Of a DNA stretch of 64,000 nt, positions 18,521-27,824 are shown piece after piece. Made by a program: the position numbers and the translations under genes. Position 1 is the first letter of the stretch, and every line of letters begins with the position of its first letter. The notes beneath the pieces are model-generated. The model was not told where the DNA came from and searched no databases. It saw nothing but the letters and a program-made list of their open reading frames with translations. The DNA comes from an uncultured Pseudomonadales bacterium (GTDB lineage: Bacteria; Pseudomonadota; Gammaproteobacteria; Pseudomonadales; Cellvibrionaceae): positions 496,001-560,000 of the forward strand of contig CANLDL010000001.1 in NCBI GenBank assembly GCA_947489425.1, given 5' to 3'.

Positions 18521-18741
18521 GATTAATCTCAGATAATATTGAGCGAAAAAGGTACAAAAAAGCACCGATGGGCTGAGCAGAATTATACATGAATTTGCTG
18601 ATTTATTTGTGCTTAATATTGCACGAAATTGAGTAACAAATGGATGTATTTAGTAGCGCTTTCGCGTAGTATGCTGCGCCTATTATTGTCTGGTTAGCAA
18701 AGTGCTAATCACCCTCATAACCAACAAAACAGGAGATCAAT

Positions 18742-19359
18742 GTGGAACTCGCGTGTCTTGATTTAGAGGGTGTGCTGGTTCCTGAAATTTGGGTGGCATT
18801 TGCCAAAAAAACAGGCATAGATGTACTTAAGCAAACAACACGCGATTGTTTGGATTATGAGGCACTTATGTATGAGCGCCTACAGGTGCTCGATAAGCAC
18901 GGACTGCGCTTAAACGATATTCAACATGTTGTTGAATCCTTAGAGCCATTACCGGGAGCCTGTGAGTTTTTGTACTGGCTGCAAGAGCGGTTTCAAGTAA
19001 TGATACTATCGGATACCTTTTATGAGCTATGTCAGCCTCTAATGCAGAAGCTGGGGTTCCCAACGCTGTTATGCCATCATCTAAACACTGATAATGATGG
19101 TCGGATAATAGATATTCTATTGCGCCAGAGTGATGCGAAAAGGCAGGCGGTTTTAGCACTACAAGGGCTTAATTATCGAGTGATTGCTGCAGGTGACTCA
19201 TATAACGATATTACTATGCTCCAACAAGCAGATAGCGGTATTTTATTTAACGCCCCTGATTATATTTCTAATGAGTTCCCTTTGTTGCCTAGCACAGCAA
19301 ATTATGAGGAACTAAAAGAGGCTTTTATTAGCAGTAGTAAGCAAAACCTAGCACCCTAA
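18742..19359 (+). CDS. thrH: ThrH, phosphoserine phosphatase / homoserine phosphotransferase
   Basis: A 205-residue HAD-superfamily enzyme. ThrH dephosphorylates phosphoserine and can move the phosphate to homoserine. The catalytic loop CLDLEGVLVPEIW is characteristic of ThrH (DLE rather than DxD), with ILSDTFYEL as motif II and AAGDSYNDITML as motif IV. The start is the GTG at 18742, preceded by AGGAG, which gives the expected N-terminus. It is divergent from cobW. The link to cobalamin may be indirect; methionine/threonine metabolism uses homoserine phosphate. The call is secure. Confidence 0.94.
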   Translation: MELACLDLEGVLVPEIWVAFAKKTGIDVLKQTTRDCLDYEALMYERLQVLDKHGLRLNDIQHVVESLEPLPGACEFLYWLQERFQVMILSDTFYELCQPLMQKLGFPTLLCHHLNTDNDGRIIDILLRQSDAKRQAVLALQGLNYRVIAAGDSYNDITMLQQADSGILFNAPDYISNEFPLLPSTANYEELKEAFISSSKQNLAP

Positions 19360-19657
19360 AGTTCACTTAACTTTAAACAGCATTAAATTTATTAATATCA
19401 ATAACTTAACTATAGTTTTTAATGTTGATTATAAGCTTGGTATTTATTATTATGAGTACGGAAAAACCATGTTGTAATGGTACATTTATCTAAGCGGTAA
19501 AGGCTTTACTTTTACACCTACAAAGGCAGGCTTTTCAGAAATGACTCTATCCTTTGACTACCATGGTTGAGGTTATAGCAACACACTGAAATGACACTTA
19601 CCCAATATTACCACTGGGGTTACCAAGTAAAAATATAAATCAATTGAGTTGATCACT

Positions 19658-20848
19658 ATGACCACAACTATTAAACAACTAAATAAAGATGCCGGAATTT
19701 TAATTTGTGGCCATGGCAGTCGCGCCAAAATTGCCGAAGAAGAATTCAGCTTATTGGCCAAAGGGTTAAGAGAGCGTTTTCCTGAGTTAAATGTAGAGTA
19801 TGGTTTTTTAGAATACTCTGCCCCCAATATCCATATGGCACTCGATAAGCTTATTGCCTCGGGAGTTAAAAAAATATATGCGGTACCCGGTATGTTATTT
19901 GCCGCGACACATGCAAAAAATGATATCCCTTCTGTGCTTACTACCTATAAAGAAAAATTTCCCAATATAGAGATAGAGTACGGCAAAGAGCTCGGCCTAC
20001 ACGAAGAAATGATTAAGGCATTTCAGGCACGGATTTTACAAGCAGTATTAGGAAGTACTGATGTTCCTCAAAATGGCGAGCTTTACGACACAATGTTAGT
20101 CACCGTAGGCCGCGGCACTTCGGTGACCGAAGCCAACGCCGAGGCAGCTAAGCTAACCCGTATTGTGTGTGAAAATTTAGGCTTTGGCTGGGCAGAGACT
20201 GTCTACTCTGGTGTGACTTATCCATCGGTGGGCCGCGGTTTAGAAATGGCCGTTAAATTAGGCTTTAAGAAAATTGTAGTTGCACCCTACTTCTTATTTG
20301 GTGGTCGACTTATTGATCGCATTTATGGCTATATTGATAAAGTCGCCCGGGAAAACCCCGAAGTCACTTTTTTAAAAGCCGATTATTTACGAGACCAAGC
20401 CCATGTAATTAATACCTTTATCGAACGTATTAATGAAACAATCAATGGGGATGTAAGTGGTACAAATAATAAATCCTTAATGCAGGATTTTAAAGAAAGG
20501 CTTGCACGTGGTGAAGTGGATGTACACCACCACCATGCGGAGTTTCAGCCCGAGATCAACGACCCGCAGGATGACGAGACAGGCTCGCATACACACAGCC
20601 ACTCGCACGATCACTCCAACGAGCACACGCACTCTCACGGTGATCACAATCATAACCATGGGCACAGCCATTCACACGGGCACTCTCATGCACCCTACAA
20701 ACATATAAGCCACCCGCATGGGCCACGTACAATGATCAACGAAAATATTTGCTGCTGCTTTATGGGGCAATTTCCTCAACATATTATTGATGAAGAAAAA
20801 GCACTTAAGGAAGAGATACCGGGAACGCCGAGTTGTAAGCGTTCTTGA
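19658..20848 (+). CDS. cbiX: CbiX, sirohydrochlorin cobaltochelatase with His-rich C-terminus
   Basis: The long, two-domain form of CbiX, ~396 residues. It inserts Co(II) into sirohydrochlorin at the start of the early-insertion route. The N-half has ILICGHGSRAKIAEEEF and FAATHAKNDIPSVL; the second half has VGRGTSVTEANAEAAK and VVAPYFLFGGRLIDRI. After residue ~285 comes a tail with over 25 histidines (THSHSHDHSNEHTHSHGDH type), then an ICCCFMGQF cysteine cluster, reminiscent of CbiX forms that carry a C-terminal Fe-S or metal site. I start at the ATG at 19658; TTG 19649 is an in-frame alternative. The gene is monocistronic, with ~300 bp upstream in which I find no riboswitch. Confidence 0.93.
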   Translation: MTTTIKQLNKDAGILICGHGSRAKIAEEEFSLLAKGLRERFPELNVEYGFLEYSAPNIHMALDKLIASGVKKIYAVPGMLFAATHAKNDIPSVLTTYKEKFPNIEIEYGKELGLHEEMIKAFQARILQAVLGSTDVPQNGELYDTMLVTVGRGTSVTEANAEAAKLTRIVCENLGFGWAETVYSGVTYPSVGRGLEMAVKLGFKKIVVAPYFLFGGRLIDRIYGYIDKVARENPEVTFLKADYLRDQAHVINTFIERINETINGDVSGTNNKSLMQDFKERLARGEVDVHHHHAEFQPEINDPQDDETGSHTHSHSHDHSNEHTHSHGDHNHNHGHSHSHGHSHAPYKHISHPHGPRTMINENICCCFMGQFPQHIIDEEKALKEEIPGTPSCKRS

Positions 20849-21105
20849 TTGTTAGGGTGCTGATATATAGTGGATAATACTTCTTACAATAAAGAAGAAA
20901 GATATTTCAGTTTTACAGTTAATGGTTATTAGCGACCAATCAAAGAACCAAAAAAAGTGTAATATTCCCACTAAAAAAACATGTTTTGGAACAGGCTTAC
21001 CTGCCGTTCTAACGCGACGTATACACTAAAACCATGAAACCACGCCCCTAGAAAAAGTTAGCGACTAAAAAATTGTAGAAATATAATAATATAAGGATAA
21101 ACTTT

Positions 21106-21747
21106 ATGACACACAACGAGAAATTCGGACACTCACTTAATGCCATCGTGATGTTTTTTTGTATTAACTCATATTTAATTATTGTTTTTGGAACAGGCAC
21201 ATTTAGTATGAGCATCTTTGAGGATCAAGGTGCCGTCTCAATTACAACAATTTTTCTACTATTTTTAGCACAGTCTTTTGTTCTACTGGAAGCCTCTTCA
21301 TCTAAAAATAAAAAACATACAATTGACTGGCTATTATTGGCGTTTATTTTGCAAATTTATTTAATGCGCGAAGCTGATTTTCACCGTGTATTTACAGAAA
21401 TCAATGTCACTAAATTAAAGTTTTACAAAGATCCGGATAGCCCGTTACTGGGAAAAATAATTGCTGGCACCTTTCTTGTTAGCTTTCTTTTATTCTCTGT
21501 ATACCTTGGAGTTAAATATTTTAAGCAATTGCTTTCATCTTTTTTACGGATGAAACCTTGGGCAATTTCTAGCGCATTGTGGTTTTGTTTACTTTCGCTC
21601 TCTCAAATTTTAGATAAATCACGGCTGAACTCCTCGGAAGATCTTCGAATAAAAAATATTGAAGAAATGTTTGAGCTTTCAGCAGCGATATATCTGTTGA
21701 CGGCGCTTTTTTTGTGGCGAAATCATAGACTCACAGTTAGTGACTAA
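21106..21747 (+). CDS. Multi-pass membrane protein of unknown function
   Basis: A 213-residue hydrophobic protein with about five predicted membrane segments (residues ~12-32, 47-65, 77-92, 122-142, 152-168 and perhaps 190-207). A conserved-looking cytosolic stretch is LREADFHRVFTE. Near the C-terminus DKSRLN...NIEEMFELSAAIYLL suggests a family constraint. I do not recognise it. An AAGGAT stretch lies upstream. It sits alone on the plus strand between cbiX and the end of the cobM operon; no cobalt-transporter motif (NikM/CbtA/HupE) is visible. Confidence 0.65.
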   Translation: MTHNEKFGHSLNAIVMFFCINSYLIIVFGTGTFSMSIFEDQGAVSITTIFLLFLAQSFVLLEASSSKNKKHTIDWLLLAFILQIYLMREADFHRVFTEINVTKLKFYKDPDSPLLGKIIAGTFLVSFLLFSVYLGVKYFKQLLSSFLRMKPWAISSALWFCLLSLSQILDKSRLNSSEDLRIKNIEEMFELSAAIYLLTALFLWRNHRLTVSD

Positions 21748-21868
21748 GCTGCACAGATATTTAGAATGTCGTGTACTGCTCTATGGCAAGTGCTTCGCAG
21801 AAGTTGACGTTATATTTGCAATGGTTCCTGCCATTATAAGAAATTTAAAGTTCGTAATAATTTACGTG

Positions 21869-22684
21869 CTATTTCTTTAAAGCAGGATGTGCCTGACTAC
21901 TCTCAACGCTACGTAGTTTTTTGGGTTTCACCTTTGGTCGGTATACATGCGCTTTATCTTCATCGTAAAGGTAAGAATCTCTAAAATCATCTGTGCCCAA
22001 TACAGGCCCCACTAAAATTAATGATGTGCGGGTAAATTTTTTCGCTCGAACTTTTTCGACGATATCGCTCAATACACCGGTCACTTTATCTTGATCAAGC
22101 CAACCTGTTCTGTAGCACACAGCTATCGGGCAGTTCTCTCCATAAAAAGGAATTAATTCTTCGACAATTTTATGTATACGCGTAACACCCAAATGAATCG
22201 CCAAGGTTGCCCCCGATGCTGCCAGTGCTGGGAGTCGCTCGCGCTCTGGGAATGGAGTTTTACCTTCATAGCGCGTCATAATAATGGTTTGAGAAACACC
22301 CGATAGCGTTAGCTCCTTACCTAGCCACGCTGCCGACGCTGAGGTTGCTGTAACACCTGGGATAATTTGGTAGCCAATATCTAGCGTCTCCAGTCTGCGT
22401 ATTTGCTCACCGATCGCGCCATAAAGCGAAGGGTCGCCAGAATGTACGCGAGCAACATCTTTACCTGCTTTATTTGCTTCAACAATATGCTCAATAATTT
22501 CATCCAAATGAATAGAGGCCGTATCAATAATTTTTTCGGCAGTATCTTCTACATCAACAAAGATTTCACGCGGCACGAGAGAACCCGCGTATAAAATAAC
22601 GGGGCAAGCATTAATAAGCTTTTGAGCCTTAATAGTAATTAATTCCGGGTCGCCGGGACCTGCACCAATAAAGTAAACGGTCAT
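21869..22684 (-). CDS. cobM: CobM, precorrin-4 C11-methyltransferase
   Basis: A 271-residue SAM-dependent uroporphyrin-III-methylase-fold enzyme that methylates C-11 (CobM/CbiF). The opening VYFIGAGPGDPELITIKAQK, then ILYAGSLVP, VARVHSGDPSLYGAIGEQ and VIPGVTATSASAAWLG are diagnostic. The C-terminal tail (VYRPKVKPKKLRS) goes slightly beyond the methylase core. It overlaps cobJ by 4 bp and is the last gene of the riboswitch-led cob run. Confidence 0.96.
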   Translation of the reverse strand: MTVYFIGAGPGDPELITIKAQKLINACPVILYAGSLVPREIFVDVEDTAEKIIDTASIHLDEIIEHIVEANKAGKDVARVHSGDPSLYGAIGEQIRRLETLDIGYQIIPGVTATSASAAWLGKELTLSGVSQTIIMTRYEGKTPFPERERLPALAASGATLAIHLGVTRIHKIVEELIPFYGENCPIAVCYRTGWLDQDKVTGVLSDIVEKVRAKKFTRTSLILVGPVLGTDDFRDSYLYDEDKAHVYRPKVKPKKLRSVESSQAHPALKK

Positions 22685-23490
22685 AATTTTTTACTGTAAC
22701 CTCTCGGTGTGTATACCCATTGTTGCTCGCCATTAATAATGTGGCGCGACTCACTATTACCAACAGATACTAATGTAAACATATCAACATTATCTGAATG
22801 CAGATTTTCTAATGTGGTTATAGTAATAGTCTCGTCATCACGAGTGAGTTGTCGGCCTAATAAAACCGGCGTTGATGCTGGACGATACTGCAATAAAATA
22901 TCGCGCGCCGTATTGATTTGCCAATCACGTTTATTTGAGCGTGGGTTATAAAAAGACACCACAAAATCACCCTCGCCGCAGGCATGTAAGCGTTTTTCGA
23001 TAGTTTGCCAGGGCGTTAGTAAATCCGACAAAGAAATCGTACAAAAATCATGGCCAAGCATGGCACCAATACGACTAGAACCGGCTTGCATGGCAGATAT
23101 ACCGGGCACTACTTCGATATCGACATCTAGCCATTCGGGGTTGCTCATGTCGTGGTTTTCAATAGAACCGTTGTTAATAATAGCGCCTTTAAGCTCTTTA
23201 TCTAAAAGCTCAAACACCAGTGTGGCCATTGCATAAATACCGATATCGCCACTCGATACTAACGCCGTTGTTTTACCCGAAGCGGCTAAATCTAAAGCTA
23301 AGCGCGCACGCTCAATCTCTTGACCTAAGGGTAAATCGTGATGAGTTTTATCATTACAAATATCACCTAACAATGTTAAATAAAGACCATAGGCAACAAG
23401 ATCACCACTGTTTTTAATCGCCTTTACGGCCATTGGAGTCAATAGCTCTTTACTGCCTGGGCCTGCGCTGACTAAATATAATTTCTTCAT
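22681..23490 (-). CDS. cobJ: CobJ, precorrin-3B C17-methyltransferase
   Basis: A 269-residue methylase that methylates C-17 with ring contraction (CobJ/CbiH). Motifs: LYLVSAGPGSKELLTPMA, TALVSSGDIGIYAMATL, VVPGISAMQAGSSRIGA, HDFCTISLSDLLTPW and VVSFYNPRSNKRDWQ, the last two being specific to this subfamily. In the early-insertion route it acts on cobalt-factor III; in the late-insertion route it needs precorrin-3B made by CobG, which I do not see here. It lies 34 bp after the short cbiG. Confidence 0.96.
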   Translation of the reverse strand: MKKLYLVSAGPGSKELLTPMAVKAIKNSGDLVAYGLYLTLLGDICNDKTHHDLPLGQEIERARLALDLAASGKTTALVSSGDIGIYAMATLVFELLDKELKGAIINNGSIENHDMSNPEWLDVDIEVVPGISAMQAGSSRIGAMLGHDFCTISLSDLLTPWQTIEKRLHACGEGDFVVSFYNPRSNKRDWQINTARDILLQYRPASTPVLLGRQLTRDDETITITTLENLHSDNVDMFTLVSVGNSESRHIINGEQQWVYTPRGYSKKL

Positions 23491-23524
23491 ATTTTGTATT
23501 TTAATATTCTTGATTGCCTATGTA

Positions 23525-24295
23525 TCAATAGTAAGACCGCGCAATAGCGCAAGTCGCTTTTTTGGTTTTTACTTTATTTAATATTAATTCGGCAGAGTTA
23601 CCCGTTAATTTTTCGGCTGCTACTAGCGCTGAAGATTCTGCAACGCCATAAACCCCGACAGTTTTATAAACATAATCGGACTTTACACTTAGCAAGTGCT
23701 CGACCGCTGAAAGCGTACTTTTATCAAACACTTGAAACGGTTTATCGAGCATTGTCGCAAAGGATAGCAAGCCTTCCTCGTCAGCTTTAATATCAATGCT
23801 ATTGAGATTACTGATCTTCTCTAGCTTTAAATTACTTTGCTCTAAGCACTGCATGAATAGCTTTTTAAGCTCTGATGCTGAGCAGCCTCTCTCGCAGCCC
23901 ATACCAACAGTATAAACAGCTTGCGTATAGGACTTAGCCGTGGTCAGCACTAATTGCGCATTAATATGTTGAGCTAGCCTAGATGCCCACTGATTAGCCC
24001 CACCTTCATGACCAGACAATAAAGGGATAACAAACTGCCCTAGCTCGTCCAACACAAGTATCGGTGGGTCATCATGCTTATTATTAATCACAGGAGCTAA
24101 TGTGCGCACTACGATACCTGTGGCGCAAATAAATAACAGTGCATCACCTTGCTTAAAGGCTTGTTGGACTTTCTCGCTAAAAGGTTGTGGTTTATGCCAA
24201 AGCTCACATTCGTTTTTAGTATCTTGTTGATAAAAGCGATAGATTTTTTGAGCTAACTGCTGCCCTTGTTCTGTGAGTGATATGATTTTAATCAT
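23525..24295 (-). CDS. cbiG: CbiG-type cobalt-precorrin-5A hydrolase, short form (N + C domains)
   Basis: CbiG opens the delta-lactone of cobalt-precorrin-5A, releasing acetaldehyde. This copy has 256 residues against ~330-350 for Salmonella-type CbiG. The N domain is clear (CATGIVVRTLAPVI, then FVIPLLSGHEGGANQWA) and is followed almost directly by the C (CobE-like) domain beginning AVYTVGMGCERGCSASEL and ending with VYGVAESSAL. The central domain is missing. The join is in frame and the gene is packed normally between cobI and cobJ, so it is probably functional rather than decayed. Confidence 0.88.
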   Translation of the reverse strand: MIKIISLTEQGQQLAQKIYRFYQQDTKNECELWHKPQPFSEKVQQAFKQGDALLFICATGIVVRTLAPVINNKHDDPPILVLDELGQFVIPLLSGHEGGANQWASRLAQHINAQLVLTTAKSYTQAVYTVGMGCERGCSASELKKLFMQCLEQSNLKLEKISNLNSIDIKADEEGLLSFATMLDKPFQVFDKSTLSAVEHLLSVKSDYVYKTVGVYGVAESSALVAAEKLTGNSAELILNKVKTKKATCAIARSYY

Positions 24296-24311
24296 TGGTA
24301 TTTTTTATCGC

Positions 24312-25031
24312 CTATCGATTTTTGGTCACAACAAACAAAGAGAAATAAGGCCCCTCTTCGCCTAGCTGGGTAACATCTATCTCGATTTTTTCATTATCAC
24401 GCCCAATGTATTCTAGATATTTCGCATCAGCCAATCGTCTCGCGATTTTTAATGCCTTTATAATTTTTTGGCGAGACCGGCCTGCCTTCATAATTACTAG
24501 GCTATCGTGCATATTTAGAGCCCCAACCAGCTCATCGAGGTTATGGCGGCCACTCATTACAGCAAAGGATTCTTTTAGCATAGCCAGTGGTAACTGCAAT
24601 TTAGATGCTGCTGCATGTACCGACGAGATACCCGGGACGACTTCACATAGAATATTCAGGTGTTGCAAGCGCCCCAACAAATAGGCAAAAGAACCAAAAA
24701 ATAAAGGGTCACCTTCACAAATAAAGACCACAGTTTGGTTATTATCAATCGCTGCTTGTATTTTTACCGTGGCATCGTCGTATACTTTATTAGCAATAGT
24801 ACGATCATCATACATTGGCATCAGCAAAGGAATTTCATTTTGCAGCTTATCGCCATCGCTTCCAGCTGCCTCGGCTAAAATAATAGAAACTATATCTTTA
24901 GCCTGAGACTCACCCTGTTCATTGGCAATATAGCTAATTACATCGGCTTGTTTAATCAAACGCGCAGCTTTTAACGTTATTAACTCTGGGTCGCCAGGAC
25001 CTACGCCTACACCTATAAATTTTGCTGACAT
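24312..25031 (-). CDS. cobI: CobI, precorrin-2 C20-methyltransferase
   Basis: A 239-residue methylase that methylates C-20 of (cobalt-)precorrin-2. Opening motif FIGVGVGPGDPELITLKAAR, central VVFICEGDPLFFGSFAYLLG and EVVPGISSVHAAASKLQLPL are typical of CobI/CbiL. It lies 16 bp upstream of the short cbiG and 28 bp after cobL. The sequence does not tell whether the metal-free or cobalt form is preferred. Confidence 0.96.
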   Translation of the reverse strand: MSAKFIGVGVGPGDPELITLKAARLIKQADVISYIANEQGESQAKDIVSIILAEAAGSDGDKLQNEIPLLMPMYDDRTIANKVYDDATVKIQAAIDNNQTVVFICEGDPLFFGSFAYLLGRLQHLNILCEVVPGISSVHAAASKLQLPLAMLKESFAVMSGRHNLDELVGALNMHDSLVIMKAGRSRQKIIKALKIARRLADAKYLEYIGRDNEKIEIDVTQLGEEGPYFSLFVVTKNR

Positions 25032-25059
25032 TAAACAATTATTCCTGCTAGTTTAGCTA

Positions 25060-26367
25060 TCAATATTTATTTTCCTGCTTTAGTATTTTAAATATCGTAA
25101 CCGGTAGACGATCTTCATAAACTAACTCTTTCATTGCATTGCTATTTATTTTTATATCGCCGCGTTTAATACTCACCTCGATACTCTCTACCGCTGCATT
25201 TTTTGCAGTCTCTGCAAACTGTGTGAGAATTTTCTTTGTCGAGCCAATAACAGCACTGGCAACAAGCACTCCACCTAGTGGCAATATATTCCAAGCTGTT
25301 CTAAGTAGGCTGTTAAGTTCTCCATCGCTACCGCCAATAAATATTTTATTGGGCAAAGGCAAACTATTTAATGCCTCGGGTGCTCGGCCTTCTATAATTT
25401 TAACATTGTGCGTCACGCCAAAACACTGACAATTTTGTAATAAATACTTTAGACGCTCCCGGTGGTGCTCTATTGCATACACTGTTGCTGTCTCATTCCA
25501 ATAAGCTAACTCAACGCTAATTCCACCACAACCTGCGCCTATATCCCAAATAATATCTTGAGCACTTGCCTGTAACAAAGACAAGATAACTAAGCGCACT
25601 TCACGCTTACTAATCATCCCCTTTCCAGCGACCTTTCCTGTTATAAAATGTGAATCAGGAATACCAGGAAACTCTGGTAAGACACCGCCACTACCAACAA
25701 CATCAATAACCGTAACATGTAAAGGATCAAATAAAAGCGCTTGCTGCTTATTTAACTGGACAGCTAAAAAGGAACGGATACGTTGTTGTGCATAGCCCAA
25801 ATTTTCGCAGACTATTAATGTCGATTGCGCGAACCCAGCAGCGATACACTCTTTTGCCAATATTTGTGGTTGACTATACTGATCGGTTAATACCACCAGC
25901 TTTTGATTTTGATGAAGTTTTGTACGTATTTTTTCGAGAGGTCTACCATGTAAGCTAATAACATCAACATCTTGTAGTGCTAACCCTAACTCGTGGCATG
26001 CCGCTTGAATACTTGATACTGCAGGATAAAATCGTAAATATTCGTGACCAAAATTTTTAGAGAACCAACGACCAATACCATAGTATAACGGGTCACCGGA
26101 GGCTAATACGACAACTAACTTACCTTTATATGAAGCAATCAGTGACGGCAATTCTAATAAAAGTGGCAAAACTACCGTTCTCTCTTTTTTCTTACACACG
26201 TTTTCGCTAAGTAACATATTTATTGTCATTAGCTGGCGTTCAGAGCCAATGATAATATCTGCATCCTTTATAATACTTTGCGCAGCAATAGACAGCGCTG
26301 CTGTTTCAGCAACACCTAAACCGACAATATGAATATTATCTTTAGCCACGCTATGCATTAATACCAT
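25060..26367 (-). CDS. cobL: CobL, precorrin-6Y C5,15-methyltransferase (CbiE-CbiT fusion)
   Basis: A 435-residue fusion. The N-terminal CbiE methylase half (residues ~10-210) has IHIVGLGVAETAALS and VVLASGDPLYYGIGRWF; the C-terminal CbiT half has ITGKVAGKGMISKREVRLV, IIWDIGAGCGGISVELA (Rossmann SAM site) and NKIFIGGSDGELNSLL. It methylates C-5 and C-15 and decarboxylates the C-12 acetate. Start at 26367 or at the ATG three codons later cannot be decided. It lies 16 bp after cobH. Confidence 0.95.
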   Translation of the reverse strand: MVLMHSVAKDNIHIVGLGVAETAALSIAAQSIIKDADIIIGSERQLMTINMLLSENVCKKKERTVVLPLLLELPSLIASYKGKLVVVLASGDPLYYGIGRWFSKNFGHEYLRFYPAVSSIQAACHELGLALQDVDVISLHGRPLEKIRTKLHQNQKLVVLTDQYSQPQILAKECIAAGFAQSTLIVCENLGYAQQRIRSFLAVQLNKQQALLFDPLHVTVIDVVGSGGVLPEFPGIPDSHFITGKVAGKGMISKREVRLVILSLLQASAQDIIWDIGAGCGGISVELAYWNETATVYAIEHHRERLKYLLQNCQCFGVTHNVKIIEGRAPEALNSLPLPNKIFIGGSDGELNSLLRTAWNILPLGGVLVASAVIGSTKKILTQFAETAKNAAVESIEVSIKRGDIKINSNAMKELVYEDRLPVTIFKILKQENKY

Positions 26368-26383
26368 CTATTTCAAACACCCA

Positions 26384-27037
26384 TCAATAATATTCACCAC
26401 GATTACATCGCAGCAAAGCATTACAACTAGCCGCAGAGACTGCACTACCACCCTCGCGTCCAAGCAGTGTAATGCATTCTATACCTAATGATTCGTGATA
26501 ATCCCATAGTGCTTGTTTTGACTCTGCCGCCCCAACAAAACCAACTGGCATACCGATAACTAAAGCAGGTAATAATTTAGGGTCTTTATGTAGGGTTTTA
26601 AGATTTTCTAACAATCTAAATAAAGCCGTTGGTGCATTACCTATAATGATAATGCTACCCGCCAAATGGTTTTGCCACTGAGCAACAGCTGCCATAGAAC
26701 GTGTCTCGCCTGTCTCTTTTGCTCTTTGTACAGCACTTAAGTCATTTAAAAAACATAATGGCTCTTTATTAATCATGCGCTTGGTAATACCTTGTTTTAC
26801 CATTTCTACATCGCACAATATTGTGCAGTTCTCTGATAAAGCTTGCATACCACTCGCGCAAGCATTTTTACTAAAGCGCACTTGACTGGCCAAATGAGGC
26901 AAACCAAGGCTGTGAATAATACGCATAACGACCTGCTGCTGCTCTTTATCAAAAGGCGATAAATCGCTTAACTCTCTTATCTCTACAAAGCTTTTTTTCT
27001 CGATAAGTGTAGGGTTTTTTTCGTAAATAAACGTCAT
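26384..27037 (-). CDS. cobH: CobH, precorrin-8X methylmutase
   Basis: A 217-residue enzyme that moves the methyl group from C-11 to C-12 to give hydrogenobyrinic acid (or the cobalt form). The active-site His is in MRIIHSLGLPHLA, followed by LCDVEMVKQGI, IIIGNAPTALFRLLE and VIGMPVGFVGAAESKQAL, all family hallmarks. Ends in a LLGREGGSAVSAASCNALL segment. It lies 16 bp before cobL and 24 bp after cobK. Confidence 0.96.
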   Translation of the reverse strand: MTFIYEKNPTLIEKKSFVEIRELSDLSPFDKEQQQVVMRIIHSLGLPHLASQVRFSKNACASGMQALSENCTILCDVEMVKQGITKRMINKEPLCFLNDLSAVQRAKETGETRSMAAVAQWQNHLAGSIIIIGNAPTALFRLLENLKTLHKDPKLLPALVIGMPVGFVGAAESKQALWDYHESLGIECITLLGREGGSAVSAASCNALLRCNRGEYY

Positions 27038-27061
27038 ATCAACCTTTGTCTTTCAGCGGCT

Positions 27062-27817
27062 TTAATTAGCAGGCGAGCTCAAAGCAGCCTTGGTAATAAA
27101 GTCTACGAACTCATCACGTGTAAAAAATAGCTGATCCGCATCCGGTAGTTGAGGCCTTTTTAACATAAGTACGGGTAGCGCTAGCTCACGTGCAGCATGC
27201 AGTTTGGCTATAGTAGAGTCTCCACCACTATTTTTACTAATAAGCACATCAATATTATTTTTACGCATTAAATCAAATTCATCTTCGTAGGAGAAAGGGC
27301 CTATTGCTTTTATCCACGTCATAGTTTTTGGCAAATCAATTTTTGGAGCAACAGCGGTGCGCAAAAACTGTCGCTGTTGCTTGTTTTGGGAAAGAGCCTC
27401 TACAAAGCTTTGCTCTAACTGCCCAGCGGTTAACAAGACGGATTTTTTCTCAGCTAATACCGGCAATGCGTTTTTCCAGTTATCAAAAAATTGCCAATTA
27501 TCCCCTGCTTGCTGTTGCCACTCTCTACGGTGAAAGCGCCAATAGGGTATCTTACATAGCTTAGATACTTTCGCAGCCTTACTACTCATTGTTTGAGCAT
27601 AGGGGTGTGTTACATCAATAATTGCCGTTATATTTTCACTGCTAATAAAATTTTCTAAACCGCCAAATTGGGTGAAGCCACCACTCACAATTTGACAAGG
27701 TAATTTGGGTAACCTCACTAAACCCGCGATGCTATAAATAAGCTCAATATTGTTTTGATATAAACTCTCTGCCAAATAACGAGCATCTGCGGTACCGCCC
27801 AGTAATAATAATTTCAT
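27062..27817 (-). CDS. cobK: CobK/CbiJ, precorrin-6A reductase
   Basis: A 251-residue NADPH-dependent reductase. The N-terminus LLLLGGTADARYLAESL is the conserved nucleotide-binding start, with AIIDVTHPYAQTMSSKAAK and WRFHRREW later, and SKNSGGDSTIAKLHAARELALP near the end. I start at the ATG at 27817; a longer frame to 27865 would run into cbiD. The chosen start is 7 bp after the cbiD stop, consistent with the operon. Confidence 0.94.
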   Translation of the reverse strand: MKLLLLGGTADARYLAESLYQNNIELIYSIAGLVRLPKLPCQIVSGGFTQFGGLENFISSENITAIIDVTHPYAQTMSSKAAKVSKLCKIPYWRFHRREWQQQAGDNWQFFDNWKNALPVLAEKKSVLLTAGQLEQSFVEALSQNKQQRQFLRTAVAPKIDLPKTMTWIKAIGPFSYEDEFDLMRKNNIDVLISKNSGGDSTIAKLHAARELALPVLMLKRPQLPDADQLFFTRDEFVDFITKAALSSPAN

Positions 27818-27824
27818 GACAACA

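Noticed and set aside
18521..18741. Possible cobalamin riboswitch before cobW
   Set aside because: None of the aptamer core elements (GCTGCCCCCGC, AGxCCGGAxACC) is present on the minus strand.
19360..19657. Possible cobalamin riboswitch before cbiX
   Set aside because: No B12-box core on the plus strand; only AT-rich sequence and short repeats.
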